Shown here one piece after another: positions 46,253 to 59,500 of a DNA stretch of 64,000 nucleotides. The notes under the pieces are model-generated. The model had not been told where the DNA came from and did not search any database. It saw only the letters and a list, made by a program, of their open reading frames with translations. Numbering within the stretch: position 1 is the stretch's first letter; every line of letters starts with the position of its first letter. The DNA comes from Trogon surrucura. Its lineage: Eukaryota > Chordata > Aves > Trogoniformes > Trogonidae. Where the stretch lies: positions 28,040,118 to 28,104,117 of the forward strand of contig CM036620.1 of assembly GCA_020746105.1 (NCBI GenBank). The letters are read 5' to 3'. A program made the translations under genes and the position numbers.

Positions 46253-49200
46253 CTTACAAGACTTGCATGGTCAATCCTATAAAGAATTTTTAGTAGACAT
46301 TTTCAAGGCCTTTTCACTGAAAGTGAAATGGTAATTAATTCTCTTAATTGAACGATCATTCATTAGTCTTTTACTAAATACATTGCCTAATAACATTCTC
46401 AATCTTGCAAGTTACTGCCATGTCTTCAATTTCCTTTTCATGATAAGACTAATTAGAAGTTAAACTCCCATAGCTTTATAAATCTGCAGCACAGTACAGC
46501 ATATACTGGATGCAGCTTTCCCATTTAGATTCTTCAATTACAAGCAACTGCAACAAAAAAATCAGCATATTGTACTAGGTAGTACTACATTTTGGCAGAT
46601 GATAATTAAATTATTCCTTAGAAGCAGTGCTCAGTGCTTAAGAAGAAAGATTACACTGAAAAACAGGCCTAATATTTTAACTTAATTAACGTGTTATTTT
46701 TCAATAAAGAGGTGTACACTACTGTAATTTCTTCTTCTATGGGTAACTTCAGCTATAAAACAGAAATACCGCAGGTTTCTTTTTGTGTAATACTTTCCCA
46801 TGTACATTCTATGCTTTGTATATTTTTTAAAAAGGATGAAAATATGTGACATATAAATATACTTATTTAGTACTTTTAGGCATAAGATATTTCATTTCTA
46901 TACCATATAAGCCTGCCAGAGACTATGCTTGACTATGTCTAAAATGCATGAGCATTCCATGGTAAGGAAAGAATTAATTTTTTTATGTCTTTTAATTCTG
47001 TACTGTTGTGAGTTTGATTTATAATATTGGTTGGGGCAGAAAAGATTTCTGGATGAAGAAATCACATCTAGTTACAACGGAAGTAGAGTATCTTCTCCAT
47101 GGAAACTGCCTGCCAAATACGCTCAGATGACTTAACAGATTCTTCAACACAATATTTCAATTTGATAGAATTATATTTTCCTGGAATCTTTCACTAATAA
47201 TTTAAAAGTGGCATAAATGCATAAATGTCTATTTCTGAAAATAATCAAGTTATGTCATTTCAGTATCAATCCGTAATATATTTCAAGCTCAATTTCTCTT
47301 TGGTTGTTCAAACTCACTATTTATTTTCTTTTGAATCATATTCCAGTTTTTGTTTAATTCCTAATATTTTAATGTGTTTTAAAGACCGTTTGTGAATATT
47401 TTGTTGTTACTGCCCTTTCAGTTTCCTACAGTTATACCATGGATGATGCCCACTGTATAGTGGATGGGTTTGTTAACTCTTTGTGGAGATACAAAAACTC
47501 CGTAAAAAAGTAAATTTTTGTTTCAAGAATTAGTATGTGTATTTATACCAGTAGAACTAGAATATTGCACTACATATCAAACACCTGTTTCTCAGATGGG
47601 GCTACTAAACAGTGCACTCCCATACCATTTGTCAGCATTCTCCATATCTTTTCTATCACTGATATTATACAAGTCACTCGGTAAAAAAAGACAAAAAACA
47701 ACCCATGTTAGCAAAAGTTTTCAATAATTATCAGACTGGTCATTTTATTCTAGCTATGCTGCAGTTTTCTTTAGCTGTGTACTAGAACAACGTGTACTGT
47801 TACTAGGATAGTCTGTCTCAAAGGTGCTGAAAAACAGAGAGGTAAATTACAGCATATATATATGTATCACATGTAACATTAGAAAAATGGCTATTTTGAT
47901 TTTGTAAGAAAGGCAAAAAAAAGGAAAGGACAGAATGATGCCTTGTTACAGTCAAACAGGAAGACTGAAATTGTATGGTACTAGAAAACAACTAAGTAAA
48001 AGACTGGATAATATAGATGAAAAAATAAAATCAATGAGTTACATAAGGAGTATTAGCAACTGGATATGAAATTCCAATTAGCCACACGAAGTACTTTGCA
48101 TTCCTTGTGTTCCTGCATAGAGATCATCTGGTGACTGTTTTTAAAAATGAAGTACTATATGGTACAATGTATCTCCACATAGAAAAAGCACAGTAGATTC
48201 TTACACAAGTTTAATGGAATTTGGTAAGTTAAAAATAAAATTCTTACTAGCATGGTAAGAAATCACTTTTCTGAGCAAAATATAGAATTATTCACACGAG
48301 AAGCAACAGGGCATGCTGCCAATGCATGCTGCCTCTGAATGTTGCAACTGCTATGTCATGTAACGATATAATCCTTACTATTTATTTCCATACACAATGA
48401 CTGCAAATCCTTCTCAGTGGACAAGAATATTTAAATTCACTCTATATTCTGGTATTATTTAATTGATTCTCCATCAGTCCCCGTTTATGGCAAAACATTC
48501 AGCAAAACAGAAATTCAGTAAGCAGCCCATATATAAAGCCCGTACATAAAGCTTCCTAGCAGACTGAAGGAAAACTGGAAGGCATTAGGCTTACCATCCA
48601 GTAAAAACATGTTATCTAGGAGGATTAATGGATAACTATTAAGGATAAATCTTTGATAAACCTTCTCAGACAGGACTACAATTGGTTGAATGTAGATGAG
48701 TAAGTAAGCAGTAAAAAAAACCAAATTTGCCAAAGCCTTATTTTGGTATTTAAATTCCTCATTGGTACCATTAAGGTAGCAAAATCTGAAGTGGATAAGG
48801 ACATGAGCAACCTGTTCTAAGTTGGCTTTACTTTGAGTAGAGGGGTTGAACATCCAGAGAGCCCTCAACCCAAATTATTCTGTAATTCTATAAATTCTAT
48901 AGATTAAAAAAAAAACCAAAACACAAAATCATCTTTGTTATAGATCTCAGAGATGACACACGCTGCAGTTCACTAACACGAAGACGAAAGCTTGTCAAAA
49001 ATGTATCTGAGTCAAAGCTCCACAGCTGGAAAACATCAAAAAAACCCCAACCAAAACCAACCCAACCCAATAACAATACTATTTCTTCTAAAATCCTAAA
49101 GGGAAATGGATGCAAAAGAACATTTTCAAAGCAACACCAGCAGTCCATGAGGGGAATCAGGAGAATATAGGAGGACAGGACAAGCCAGGACTCATGTAAT

Positions 49201-49696
49201 CGTTAGAATGGCCTAAGAAATCTAATTTCAGTAATCATCTACAAACTCAAGCTAGTAAATGTTATTTTAGTATCATTACTTAGGTACATTTTTTTTCCTT
49301 TGCATCTCTCCACTGAATAACTTGCATGTGACTTCATACACACAGAGAAAATATATTAAGAAATGTACTAAAGAAAACTGAAAAGCTCCAAAATACTTGA
49401 GGCAAACAATACTATATTTTGATCTAAAGCAGTTAGAGTCCCCTGCTCCCTTTTTGGTAAAAGCTCAAGAGAAGCTTTATAATCAGTGCACCAAGAGGGC
49501 ATTATCAGTTAAATTCTTCTGTAGTACAAGATTTCCGACCTCCCTCATGTCGAGATACTACTATTTATACTTCTGCATCAATTCCATATATTCAAGTCAT
49601 ATTAAAAGACATCCAAGTCCATCAACTCTTTTGACCCTTTTCTGGTGCTTAGCTCATTACTGCTGAAAACTATCAGTTTAACAAAGGAGTGATTAC
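46253..49696. other. AT-rich noncoding stretch
   Basis: Nothing recognised except a probable old CR1 tail at about 48839-48896. The 117-codon minus-strand frame at 48515-48868 has no coding character and overlaps that repeat. Confidence 0.5.
48839..48896 (+). mobile_element. Probable old CR1 3' tail
   Basis: 'ggggttgaacatccagag' followed by 'ccctcaacccaaattattctgtaattcta' matches, with changes, the last ~55 bp of CR1. Confidence 0.5.
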
Positions 49697-49907
49697 CTCT
49701 TGAAGAACCCTCTTCATTTTCAGAAGCAATGTCTTTACGGCTGTGCAATCTTGCAGCATCAATCTGAAGGGCAAAGATTCAATGCCTCCACCTTCTTCCA
49801 GACCAGCAAAAGGCCACTCCACGGATGGGCTACCGGCCAGCTGGCTAACACGGGGATACCTGGCTTCTCCTTGGTCTATCTCCTTCGTCAGCTTGAGAGA
49901 CAGGTTC
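49697..49907 (-). CDS. CCSER1: Internal exon of a CCSER1-like gene
   Basis: The minus-strand reading contains a 70-codon segment that I recognise as the conserved region of CCSER1 just before its C-terminal coiled coil, with the highly conserved SLPFRLMLQDCTAVKTLLL and KMKRVLQE. It starts at N-L-S-L-K-L-T-K as in the family. The acceptor is a strong polypyrimidine tract (ttgctgttttctcttgcaag, AG at 49909-49908); a second possible acceptor ends at 49936. The donor is CAAGAG|gtaatc, GT at 49696-49695, phase 0. CCSER1 is a very large gene with long introns, so the following exons (coiled coil) probably lie beyond the left edge. I did not find them in the window. Assignment is by recognition, not alignment. 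Confidence 0.75.
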
Positions 49908-50599
49908 CTTGCAAGAGAAAACAGCAAGACCAACACTGAAATATGAAAACAAACTCAATTTTTGGCTTTTAGGTCCTCTGAGTTTAAAGGAACATTACAC
50001 ATTCACTTTTTAAGCCTGTTAGCATGAATAGCCTTTATAATGTACATATAGCTATATGGTGTCAGTAATAAAATATGCATTTATAAATGTACCAATTTCT
50101 ACAGGAATTCAAACCTTGTTCTATTTCACACCCTTCAAAAGAAAGCCATATTCTTAAAACAAAATATCCTATGGGCAAAATTGCTATGGGTCTATTTTAT
50201 TTCAGTTCAGCTTTATGAAAAAATGAAACTGTCATGCACTTTCAAAAGTCACATCACATTCTTCCATGTGCTTTGACTTAGAACTCAAAAAACAAAACTG
50301 CCAAAGAAAATACTTGCTCCTGGGCTGGCCCAGTGACATAAGATGAACCTACTATTCCATAAAATGGACTTTGAAATTTAATTATTCTATACTCACCCAG
50401 AGGTTTAGCTATTTTTACTTAAACTGAAGCTATTTAAGCAGAACATGAAACAAAACAGAGTTGTGGCTGATAATCCATTAAAGACAATAGAAAGATTTGG
50501 AAAAATGTTGACAGACTTTGGAGATAACTGAATACCATCATTTTGCTGCATATATACTATTTCCTTTAATATCAGAATAAGATATCTACAAGACTTTGC

Positions 50600-50830
50600 C
50601 ATGCTTGAACAAGTCCAGGGAAGACCAACAAGATGGTGACAGGGCTGGGGTGCATAATAAATGAGGAGAGGCTAAGAGAGCAGCTTTGCTCAGTCTTCCA
50701 AATGGAAGGCAAAGGGGATCTCACTGCTGACCAGAGCAATGTCCCCACTGGAAGGGTGCGGAGATGATGGAGCCAGGCTGTCCTTAGTGATACACAGCAA
50801 CAGCATGAAAAGTAATGGACAGGAGCTGGA
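50600..50830 (+). mobile_element. Old CR1, 5' segment, interrupted by a solo LTR
   Basis: Diverged CR1 sequence (aagtccagggaagaccaacaa ... aggagaggctaagagag ... gatggagccaggctgtcc ... taatggacaggagctgga). It continues at 51621 after the LTR. Many substitutions, no open frame. Confidence 0.65.
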
Positions 50831-51614
50831 TGTGATATTTTAGCCTGAGGGTTTCAGGCTTGCTGAACGCAGGTGTTCGCTTATCCGTTGTGCAGACCCC
50901 GAGAATGGAGGAAAACAAGGCCTACACAGTGAGAACCAGTCGAAGGAGGGAGTCTTGTGACGACAGGACGGTCCTGTTTTGGCTAAGGAGCAAGGCCGCA
51001 CCGAGACTAATGGTGTGAACCATCCTGCACATAGATAAGTTGTTGCAAAATAAAATCCTGAAGGCCACAGGGCCCAGAGTGGAAATTTTTACCCTAATAT
51101 CCCTATATCACTATAGTCGCTCACTCTTCACTCAAATCACGCTGAATGCCACCCCAGGGTGGGGGGTATATAGATAGTATATAAGGAGCATAGAGGGTAT
51201 GTGTCGTTGGGAGGAGAAAACCCCAGAAGAGGAAGAGGCAGTCGACGGGCTGTGCTCCTTCTCCTTCACCCAAGACAGGGACGCCTTCTTGGTAAGAATT
51301 GCACTTCCACCTTTTGGTGTGTAATACACGGGATAGTATTTTGCTAGCATTAGTATCGTATATTAGCGCTATTGCAGAGAGTGAATTTATCAACGGCAAC
51401 TTCGAATCTTGTATCTGTCACTTCAATAAATTGCCTATTGTTAGTTACCTTGCAAATCGTCTCAGTGCAAGTCCTTAAACGGGGCTCTGAAAATTCAGTG
51501 CAAGCCCTTAGTGGGGCTCTGAAAACTCAGTGCAATTCCCTAACGGGGCTCTGAAACAAGCAAGTGCTTGGCTGGGGTACGTGCCTCTCACAGCCACATA
51601 CCTTTCACGCGACA
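50831..51614 (+). mobile_element. Solo LTR, 784 bp, with 6-bp target duplication
   Basis: It begins TGTGATATTT and ends CGCGACA, and is flanked by GCTGGA on both sides (50825-50830 and 51615-51620). A TATA box (tatataagg, 51178-51186) and AATAAA (51425-51430) are in plus orientation. The 6-bp duplication suggests a class II (ERVK-like) element, of a different family from the ERV at 39.9 kb. Three ~32-bp direct repeats lie downstream of the polyadenylation signal. There is no internal sequence, so the provirus was lost by LTR-LTR recombination. Confidence 0.88.
51462..51557 (+). repeat. Three tandem ~32-bp repeats in the LTR
   Basis: Units at 51462-51494, 51495-51526 and 51527-51557, each of the form tcagtgcaag...cggggctctgaaa. 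They lie just after the AATAAA, in the presumed R/U5. Confidence 0.9.
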
Positions 51615-51620
51615 GCTGGA

Positions 51621-51860
51621 ATACAGGTAACTGCGATCAGATATAAGAATTTTATTTCCTTATTTCCTTACTTGTTACCATGAGGATGGTCAAACAAAGG
51701 AACAGGGGCTCCGGGATGCTATAGGGCATCCATCCTTGGAGATGATACAACATGACAGGGCAAGGCCCTGAGCAACTTGCTCTCACTGGACCTGCTTTGA
51801 GCATGGGCTACGAACCTGCAGAAGTCCCTTCCCACCCATGTGGATCTATGATCGAGAGGT
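51621..51860 (+). mobile_element. Old CR1, 3' segment
   Basis: Continuation of the interrupted CR1, with the typical 'ggagatgatacaacatgaca', 'aggccctgagcaact' and 'agtcccttcccacc' segments and a decayed tail (gtggatctatgatc). Confidence 0.7.
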
Positions 51861-53831
51861 CATAGATCCAATCAGCCAAAATCAGCTACAATCAGTCAAA
51901 AGCCTAAAGGCGGAAAAATAACTTAAATATAGATTACTTGACATTTTGGTTGAACAGAATGTAACTAAAAACACTAAGGATTTCTATGGCATGAAAGCAT
52001 TCACAACTTTAACATTATACCTATTTTCTCTCTGACCAGCTGGTAAAAAGGACAAATCTGAATGCACAATAAATCTGAGAATGTGTCTGCACTATGCAAT
52101 AGTAAGATATTAATTACTACTAAATTACAAAAGTCTTGTAACAGCAATGCATGACACCCATATTCATACTAAAATAATTCACTACAATTAAAAACGTTAG
52201 CATAAGTGGTGAAGAAAATTACAATTATTATTCGTTTTGAATATAGTCTCAATTTTCTCTTTCATTTCAATTTTCATGCAACACAAAACTAATTCTGAAT
52301 TTTAAGCGCGATCATATTTCTTAAGGAGAAAATATTTTTCTATATGAAATTTTACTTAGTTAAGTTCGGTTTCATAGGAAACACATGCAAAAAGTAATTA
52401 ATGTGATTTCTCAAGACAAGGAATTCCCAATGCCTTAATAACAATTGGAAATGAGCCTACCAGATTTAGCTTTTATGGATGGTTCACTTTCATATTTTGC
52501 AAGCTATGAAACGTGCAGTAGAGACAACATGTTAGATCAAGAAGTGCATCACAGAAAGCACAGATATTGACGGATGCTCATGATGGTCAATGGACTTAAA
52601 ATTTTTAATCTAGGCTTTTAAAGACTCTCAGAAACCAGTAGAATTAGTCTGTTTTAATTTTTAAATACATTGAAGTAACTTTAAGCCAAATATTTTTTCT
52701 CCCTTAAAATAATAATTTGAGGTACACAGTAAAAGTGCATTTGATAAAGGATATTAAGCTACTGCTGATTCATAGCCTTTCTTAAAGCAGCCTCAGGTAC
52801 AAATTATGCAAAGAAAAAAACAACTTTTTTTTTGCTTCATAACATAGGCCAGTTTCAAGTGTTTATAAAATCAGCCAGTCAGACTACTGGAATCTACACT
52901 TGAGTAATATTTATGCAGCCAGGAAAGCATATTCTTTTAAATCAGGTTGAAACAACAAGGTCGTCATTTCTCCTGCCCAGTGCCTGCAGGCTGAGAGACA
53001 AGACATCCCTTAGGATATTCCATATGTTCACTTTGTGAGTCTTCCCAAAGTTTAATCTTCCTCATGTTCCTGAACAGCCATCTTCCAATAGGTAACATCT
53101 TGCCAGCGAGACACAATGCCTCCCACAAAGAGTCTTTACAGCACGTTATCAGTGGGAAGAACCTGATAGCAACACCCTGGTATCACTACCCTGGCAGCCA
53201 ATACCCTTCTGCCCCAGTGATGACAAAACAAGCAGTACTCTCAGAGAATTATCATCCTCTCTTACATGGAAGAGATACAGTGTTATGTATAAGGTATAAA
53301 TTCACTGAAAATATAGCACATTTTGATTTCAACTGAAGAAAATAACCTTCAGTTACTTCAGTGGGCTCTGTTGACATCATCCTGCTCAACATACTAAATT
53401 ACTGTATTTTCAAATACAGAATCTTGTGCTAAAGTACAAAAAACACTCTAATAACATATCACCACTCATGGTCATACGAGTTTAAAATCTAACTCAATTG
53501 CTACTGGAAAATGGCAACTCAGAGTTGGTATACAGCAAGTATTCAGATCATACAGTACCTCTGGACTAATCAAAAAGAGAATAACTGATCTGTGGCAGAA
53601 AGACTCTTCATTCTCTGATACAACTCCTTCTACTCACTGCAGGAAAAATCTCATTTTAAATTCATTCCCGAACTGATATTTAATTAAGTTCATTATTAAC
53701 AATGTCCAGGTGCTCTATGACAGTATTATTATGGTAATCCACTGCAATTCATCTCAAAGCAGTGGTAGAAATTTAGCAAGGAAAAAAAAAATCTTACTAA
53801 AATTAGAAGTTTCCCCTTACGAGTAAAACAC

Positions 53832-53890
53832 CTCTTTACTTCTGAAGTTGGAGAAGGGGCTGGCTCCTTGACTGGTAGTATAAGGAGCTC
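53832..53890 (-). CDS. Candidate exon upstream of the CCSER1-like exon
   Basis: On the minus strand a 59-bp segment encodes ELLILPVKEPAPSPTSEVK plus two bases, after an acceptor ending gtaag (AG at 53892-53891) and before a possible donor AG|gtgttt. The phase matches the 49.7-kb exon exactly (AG + G gives Arg, then N-L-S-L-K-L). The Pro/Glu/Ser-rich peptide vaguely fits the CCSER1 region before that exon. The donor is weak; a stronger one (gtaagg at 53820) would change the phase. Confidence 0.28.
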
Positions 53891-55735
53891 CTTACAGATG
53901 ACCAGACCCCTCACACACACACCTTCAAAAGATGTGTTTATTGTAATTAAAACATTTCACAGGAAAATATTATCTGTGACAAACTTCTGAATCTGTGGAT
54001 AAAAAGCCTCAAAAAATCTATTTTAATGACTAAAGATAATGATTATTTAATCCAAATGACAATATTAACTCAATAATATTATCAACATAAAATATTTTAG
54101 ATAAGTAATTTTAGGTCACTTTTAAATATGTAGCTCCTGTCTGAGCTCTAAATTTGCCTGACACACACACACACATGTAACACTTAGACTAGATTCCTAC
54201 TTTAAAACCATATCTGAAAATGTTCCTGGGCACTGGAAGGCAGTCAGTGTTAAAGCACTTCTGAAATGCCTTGACCCAACTCAGCTATCACTTGCAGACG
54301 ATTACCTGGAGTGGTTTGGTTGTCAGTGAAGGCAAATGGGATGGGACCACTCCATTCTAGAGAATGTTATGGTGCAGATGTACACTAAGGAACGATCTTG
54401 TGTAGATGTCACCTTAAATCTCTGAGTGTGTCTATGGAGCCATGAAGCTCCAAGCTTGAGATGTGAAACCCAGTCATGCTTCTAGGCAAAAGAGTCAGCC
54501 TGTTGAGAAAGGTCTTAGAGAACTGTGGACATTGTGGCAAATCACAGCTGGCAAGAGTGGTAAGAATCTGTTCTTAATTTTCTCCCAGGTATTACAGACT
54601 TCACTTCCTAGATAACAAATGGTTCTCATATTCTGTTTGATGAAGATCAGACAAAGTCTGACAGATGGCATACTGAAAACTCTGCCCAGTCCTCTAGATC
54701 AATGTCATAGGGGAACAGGGTAATTCAAGTTGTTCAAGTGGTGTCAACCTAAAGCCTTAAACATTTAACCACTTACTATACAGCTGTTCATTACATCTAA
54801 GGGGTCCACAAATGACAACAGAGAAATCAGGCTTAACGGCAGTAGAATTACTGTCACTGTAAGGCCTGAAAATCTACAGCAATTTTGTTACAAATTTTAA
54901 AAAGTTAAATAGGGTGAAAACCTGTTCAACTTGATGGCACTTTGGGCCTGCTGGCTTGTTTCTGCGCATATTCACTGAACAACAGAAATGTATTTCCACA
55001 TTTCTAATGGATACAAAAATCAAAGCTACAATGTCTGCGTTTTACAAAATGGCAGTGCCATTAAGATGGAGTTCTATTTTTAAAGTAATCCTTATCGAAA
55101 TAGTGAGATAGCATTAAAATAACCAATCAGCATCTTTCAGCATTTTAATAGCCCCCATAAATTCAACATAACTACATGTTAACTAACTGAGGAAGAGACA
55201 TAATTGTGCAGCTCCTTTCAAAGCTTCTTTCCCTTAAGAAGGTAAATCAAGAACAATTTTATTATTCCAAAGCATCTTTAAAGGGATTTATTGGAAAAAA
55301 AAAAAAAGACAAAAATTCTAAAGATTTGCAACTTGAGCTACTTTTAGTTATTCTTCCTTTCCTACTGATCTTCAGGTCAATGATTTGAAGAGCTCATGGT
55401 AATTTGAACTTCAATTACATAAAGATCCCTAGATTATGCAGAGTTTAATCTTCTCAGTTTTCATCAGTAGTGCTCAAGACATTGTTATAGTAGAATTAGC
55501 CTAAACTAATACAATTGGTCCCACAGAGTCTGCTCTTCTCAATACTGGCTTAACAGAAGAGAACCCATACAACACTGTGGGTATCAGGAAGGCTCTGCAA
55601 GCAGAACAAAAGGCCCCAGCATCTATGTGAAGAGCTGAACATACCTTCTTTCTTTTCTGAGGGCTGATCTTCTAAAGCAGAGTCTTAGAAAAAGCCTTAA
55701 ATCACTTATCTTCAGTGTTTGAGTGTGCAACTGTA

Positions 55736-55860
55736 TGTATATATATTCAAATATAACTACATCATGTATATATAAATAAATATTTCTATAAATGTATAAT
55801 TATAAATTTAATATACACACTCATACTTAAACACACATAAATTTGATCTTCATAAATATT
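55736..55860. repeat. AT-rich low-complexity region
   Basis: Stretch of TATA/AAT-type sequence with no long regular unit. Confidence 0.7.
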
Positions 55861-55913
55861 TTAGAAAAAAAATCTCTTTGTTGTTCATAACTTGGCCCAC
55901 CAGGAAGCATCAT

Positions 55914-56010
55914 AGTGTCAGAATGGCCTGGGCTGGAAGGGACCTTAGAGATGATTTTAATCCAACCTCCCTGTTGTGGGCAGGGACGCCACCTCTCGAC
56001 TAGGTCATAT
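55914..56010 (-). mobile_element. CR1 3' fragment
   Basis: The plus strand reads tcagaatggcctgggctgga then agggaccttagagatgat and gggcagggacgccacctc, the inverted 3' end of a CR1 subfamily. Confidence 0.8.
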
Positions 56011-56202
56011 ATCTTTTTACATTAGAAGAATGTTATCAGCTCCATACAGAGGTTATATCCTGAAATCCTTGTTCATACAAATCTAGAAAGCCTTCACTCC
56101 ACACTTTGTTCTTCCATCCAAAGTTTTGCTTTTTCTCACCAATAGCAAACAAAATTAAAAATGGCTTTTTAGAAAAATCAATAAGTATTGTTTTCAGAAA
56201 GA

Positions 56203-56530
56203 ATCACAGAATCATCACAGTTGGAAAAGACTTTCAAGATCATCAAGTCCAGCCACTGTCTAACTCTACCATGTCCACTTCTAAACCATGTCCCTGAGCA
56301 CCATACCCATATGGCTTTTAAACCCATCCAAGGATGGCGATTCAATCACTTCCTTGGGCTGCCTATTCCAGTCTTTGATAACCTTTTCAGTGTAGAAGTT
56401 TTCCCTAATATGTAACCTAAACCTCCCGCAGCATAACTTGAAGCCATTTCCTCTTGTCCTGTTGGTTGTAACTTGTGAGAAGAGACCAACCCACATGTCT
56501 CTACAGCCTCCTTTCAGGTAGCTGTGCCTT
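56203..56530 (-). mobile_element. CR1 LINE 3' fragment
   Basis: The minus strand keeps about 70 codons of the ORF2 C-terminus (GLFSQVTTNRTRGNGFKLCC; DWNRQPKEVIESPSLDGFKS) and the terminal repeats (agaatcacagaatcatcaca on plus). It is moderately diverged, lies close to the 55.9-kb fragment in the same orientation, and may derive from a separate insertion. Confidence 0.85.
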
Positions 56531-59500
56531 AGTTAGACCATAAGACATACAGGGAAGAGCAATTACTTCCGAGTTTTAGAGAAAAATCTGCCTATCTCAA
56601 ACATTTCCAAAATTCAGTTCAAAGCACTTCATGACTCTCTTACAATCACGTACATTACAGTCAAGCCCTAAAAAATGTATCTTAATGTCCAAATAATATC
56701 TTACTAATCTTACTTACTAAGACATATTTTCTATGCCAAACAGTTTACAACTGAAATTGATGGGACACATTTTGGAAAAAAAGAGAGGCCTTTCTCCATA
56801 TTTAGCAGAATTGAGGCATAGGCTTTTAAAAGCATGTTCCTAAATATCCCATATCAAATAATGCACTGCTAGGTGTTCAAATATTGTCAAGCTCTGGTCA
56901 AGCAGGATAAAAATTACCAAACTTCTCACTCAGTTCTCAAAATGCAGGCTTTGCAATACTGAGGAAATTAAAAGGTAACCAGAACATAAACACTTGGCCA
57001 ATCACCCATATTCACGTTCTTCGGCATCAAAATTTATACCTTCCTGTCTCACACAATTTTCAGTGCTTTTTCTGGTCTAACAGACAGTGCTTCAGAAGTT
57101 GCAGAGATGTCATCTCAGAATATTAAACCATACCGTGTCATAAGGTACATATTGTCTGACATTTTACAGCTTTTAGAATTATGTATCATTTCTTGGTACT
57201 CTGCTATGATTTTTCAAGGTCAGTCTTTTAGAAAAATTATGTTCAGTATCTGTCACTATCAAACTATCCACCCACACAAAAATGTGCACACAAATTCTAA
57301 AGGCTAGTGCTACTAGAAGCTAAGAGACTTGTCAGCTTTTCCCACTATAACCCCTTTTCTTTCAAAGATTTATATGACAGTCAAAGATTTCTTTGGGGCT
57401 AGAACTTGCTCATCAAGAAACATGGAATCAATTTTTGGTTTTAAAAAAAGCAACACCCAAACCTCCATTTTTCAGCTGCTAGTGAAGTCCAGCTGATAAG
57501 GGTATGTCGAATATTTCTTTCTCTAAATTCTTCACAGGAGTCAAGAGCTCTGTTTATATCGCCTCATCTAGAACGCAAAACCACAACACTTGAGATTTTG
57601 GTCCCTTTCCTTCTCCTGGAATCTATTAGAAAAACTTAAACATGACACAAATAAGAGAATAATTATCAGAAAGTAATCAGTCCACAATTGTCCAAAAAAA
57701 AAAAAAAAAAGCTACTTGGAAAAGACTGATGGGATTTATTCAATTTCAAGTACTGACAGTGCAGTAGTAAATAAAGCATTACAGACACACCAGGGTATTA
57801 AGGGCTTAGTAGAGTTCGAGTCCTTGTATTTATTTATTTTAAATCAGCAGAAGATCATTCTTGAAACTGTTTTACAACTGATATAAAAAATATAAATTGA
57901 AGTTCAATTACGTACAAAAGCAACCAGCAAATCACATTACATCTGCGGCTGAGATATAACAAAAGAAGGTTTACCCTTTATTGGGACAAAGGATAAATCT
58001 ACCTGCAGTCATTGCAGCATTTGTAAACACTATGTACTTCTGACTGGACACTGACTCAGCACAGATAAAAGCTAAAGGCGCTTAGTGTCCTCTCCCAATC
58101 TCACTCCAAATGCATTCCATGGAGCTGACCAGTTCAGCTGATCTGAAATTAGAATGACAAAATTTTCGTCTAACCTATTAAGGAAGACAGGCATTCAAGC
58201 GTGCCCAGCAAACTTTCTAGTACCGAGGAAAAAGGAGAAATATACGTCGGTTTTGCTACTGTCACCTCATGGATCAAAACATTTCTCCTCACTTTTGCTC
58301 TCTCGCTCTAAATGCTTGAGCCCTGCTTTTAGAAATTGTACAAATGAAACATAAAATTTTGAAGCTTTTAGAAGGTTAAAAAATGTTTTAAAACGATGGA
58401 AAATCACGATGGATATTGTGATATGATGACTGTCTTCCAAGAATCAAAAGAAGTGCACTCCAGTTGCCAAACTAGTTCTCTCTGCTTAAAACCAAATTGT
58501 CAAATACTTCATACTAAAAGTCCATATTTTTCTAACAAAGACTTAAAATATTTTAAGCATTTTCTGTGCCTGGTAAGAAGCTACAGAACTGTCTAGTATG
58601 GGCTTCAGTGAGATGATAGACAAATGGACAGCAGGGCTGGCAAGAAATATTTGCTTAGTACCTGGCAGAATTCACAGAAATGAATTAGACAGACTTTTAA
58701 TGAGACCAGAAAATTCATTTACTTGATAAAGGTGACAAGCCACTCACTTCAAGTCCTGTCTGACTTGGTTTTAAAATATCTGGGAAGTACCTAATCACAC
58801 TACTACTGCATAAACCAAGATATTATCTTCCGATGAAGCTAACAAGCTTTAAAAACACTTTGTGAAGCAAGCAGGCAATTTATTATACGTTGTGCTGGCT
58901 GGGAGGTTCACCTGAGGAGCAAAATGGTCAGTTTTAAAGATCTAATTAATATTTACTAAAATACCATAAGTGGAATACTTTGAGCATTCTGTTTGCTTTC
59001 CTTACATCCCAATCCCTGTGATTCAGGGAACTCTTCTTGGATTGAATCTAATTACAGAAATGTCCTGGCTTCTGACCATGCCAGTGCTTGAGAACAGACA
59101 ACAGACATCTAAATAATCAACCTACAGGTTATCAGGCCACACATATTCCTTCACGAGCAAAAATGCACATGTGTACAGGATTAGATGGCAGCTGAATATC
59201 AGAGACGAGAAGAAAGAGAACTGAAATGTCTGTGGATCTGAGAGATTAGTTAAGGGATGCCCTATACAACAATTAAGTAGTTAGAACGCTGTAAGTGTTC
59301 AGAAAATCCCAACTAGTAATCCTAACGTTTACTGTTAGCTCTGTATATTTTCACAGAGTGAAATATATAATAAGTAATGTAACATAATCACTAAAATAAT
59401 GAGTGATTACTAACAATGCTTTCTAGGTGAAGGTAATGTTCAATACTATGTAACAGAATCAATACAAGGGACCTTTATTTTGGTGAAAAGTACGTGATTA

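Larger units (their letters stand above)
51861..55913. other. AT-rich noncoding stretch
   Basis: Apart from the weak exon candidate at 53.8 kb and short CA runs near 53912-53924 and 54163-54175, nothing recognised. A plus-strand open frame at 53064-53336 is not supported by splice sites or composition. Confidence 0.5.

Noticed and set aside
48515..48868. 117-codon minus-strand open frame
   Set aside because: It runs antisense through an old CR1 tail and AT-rich DNA and has no coding-like composition.
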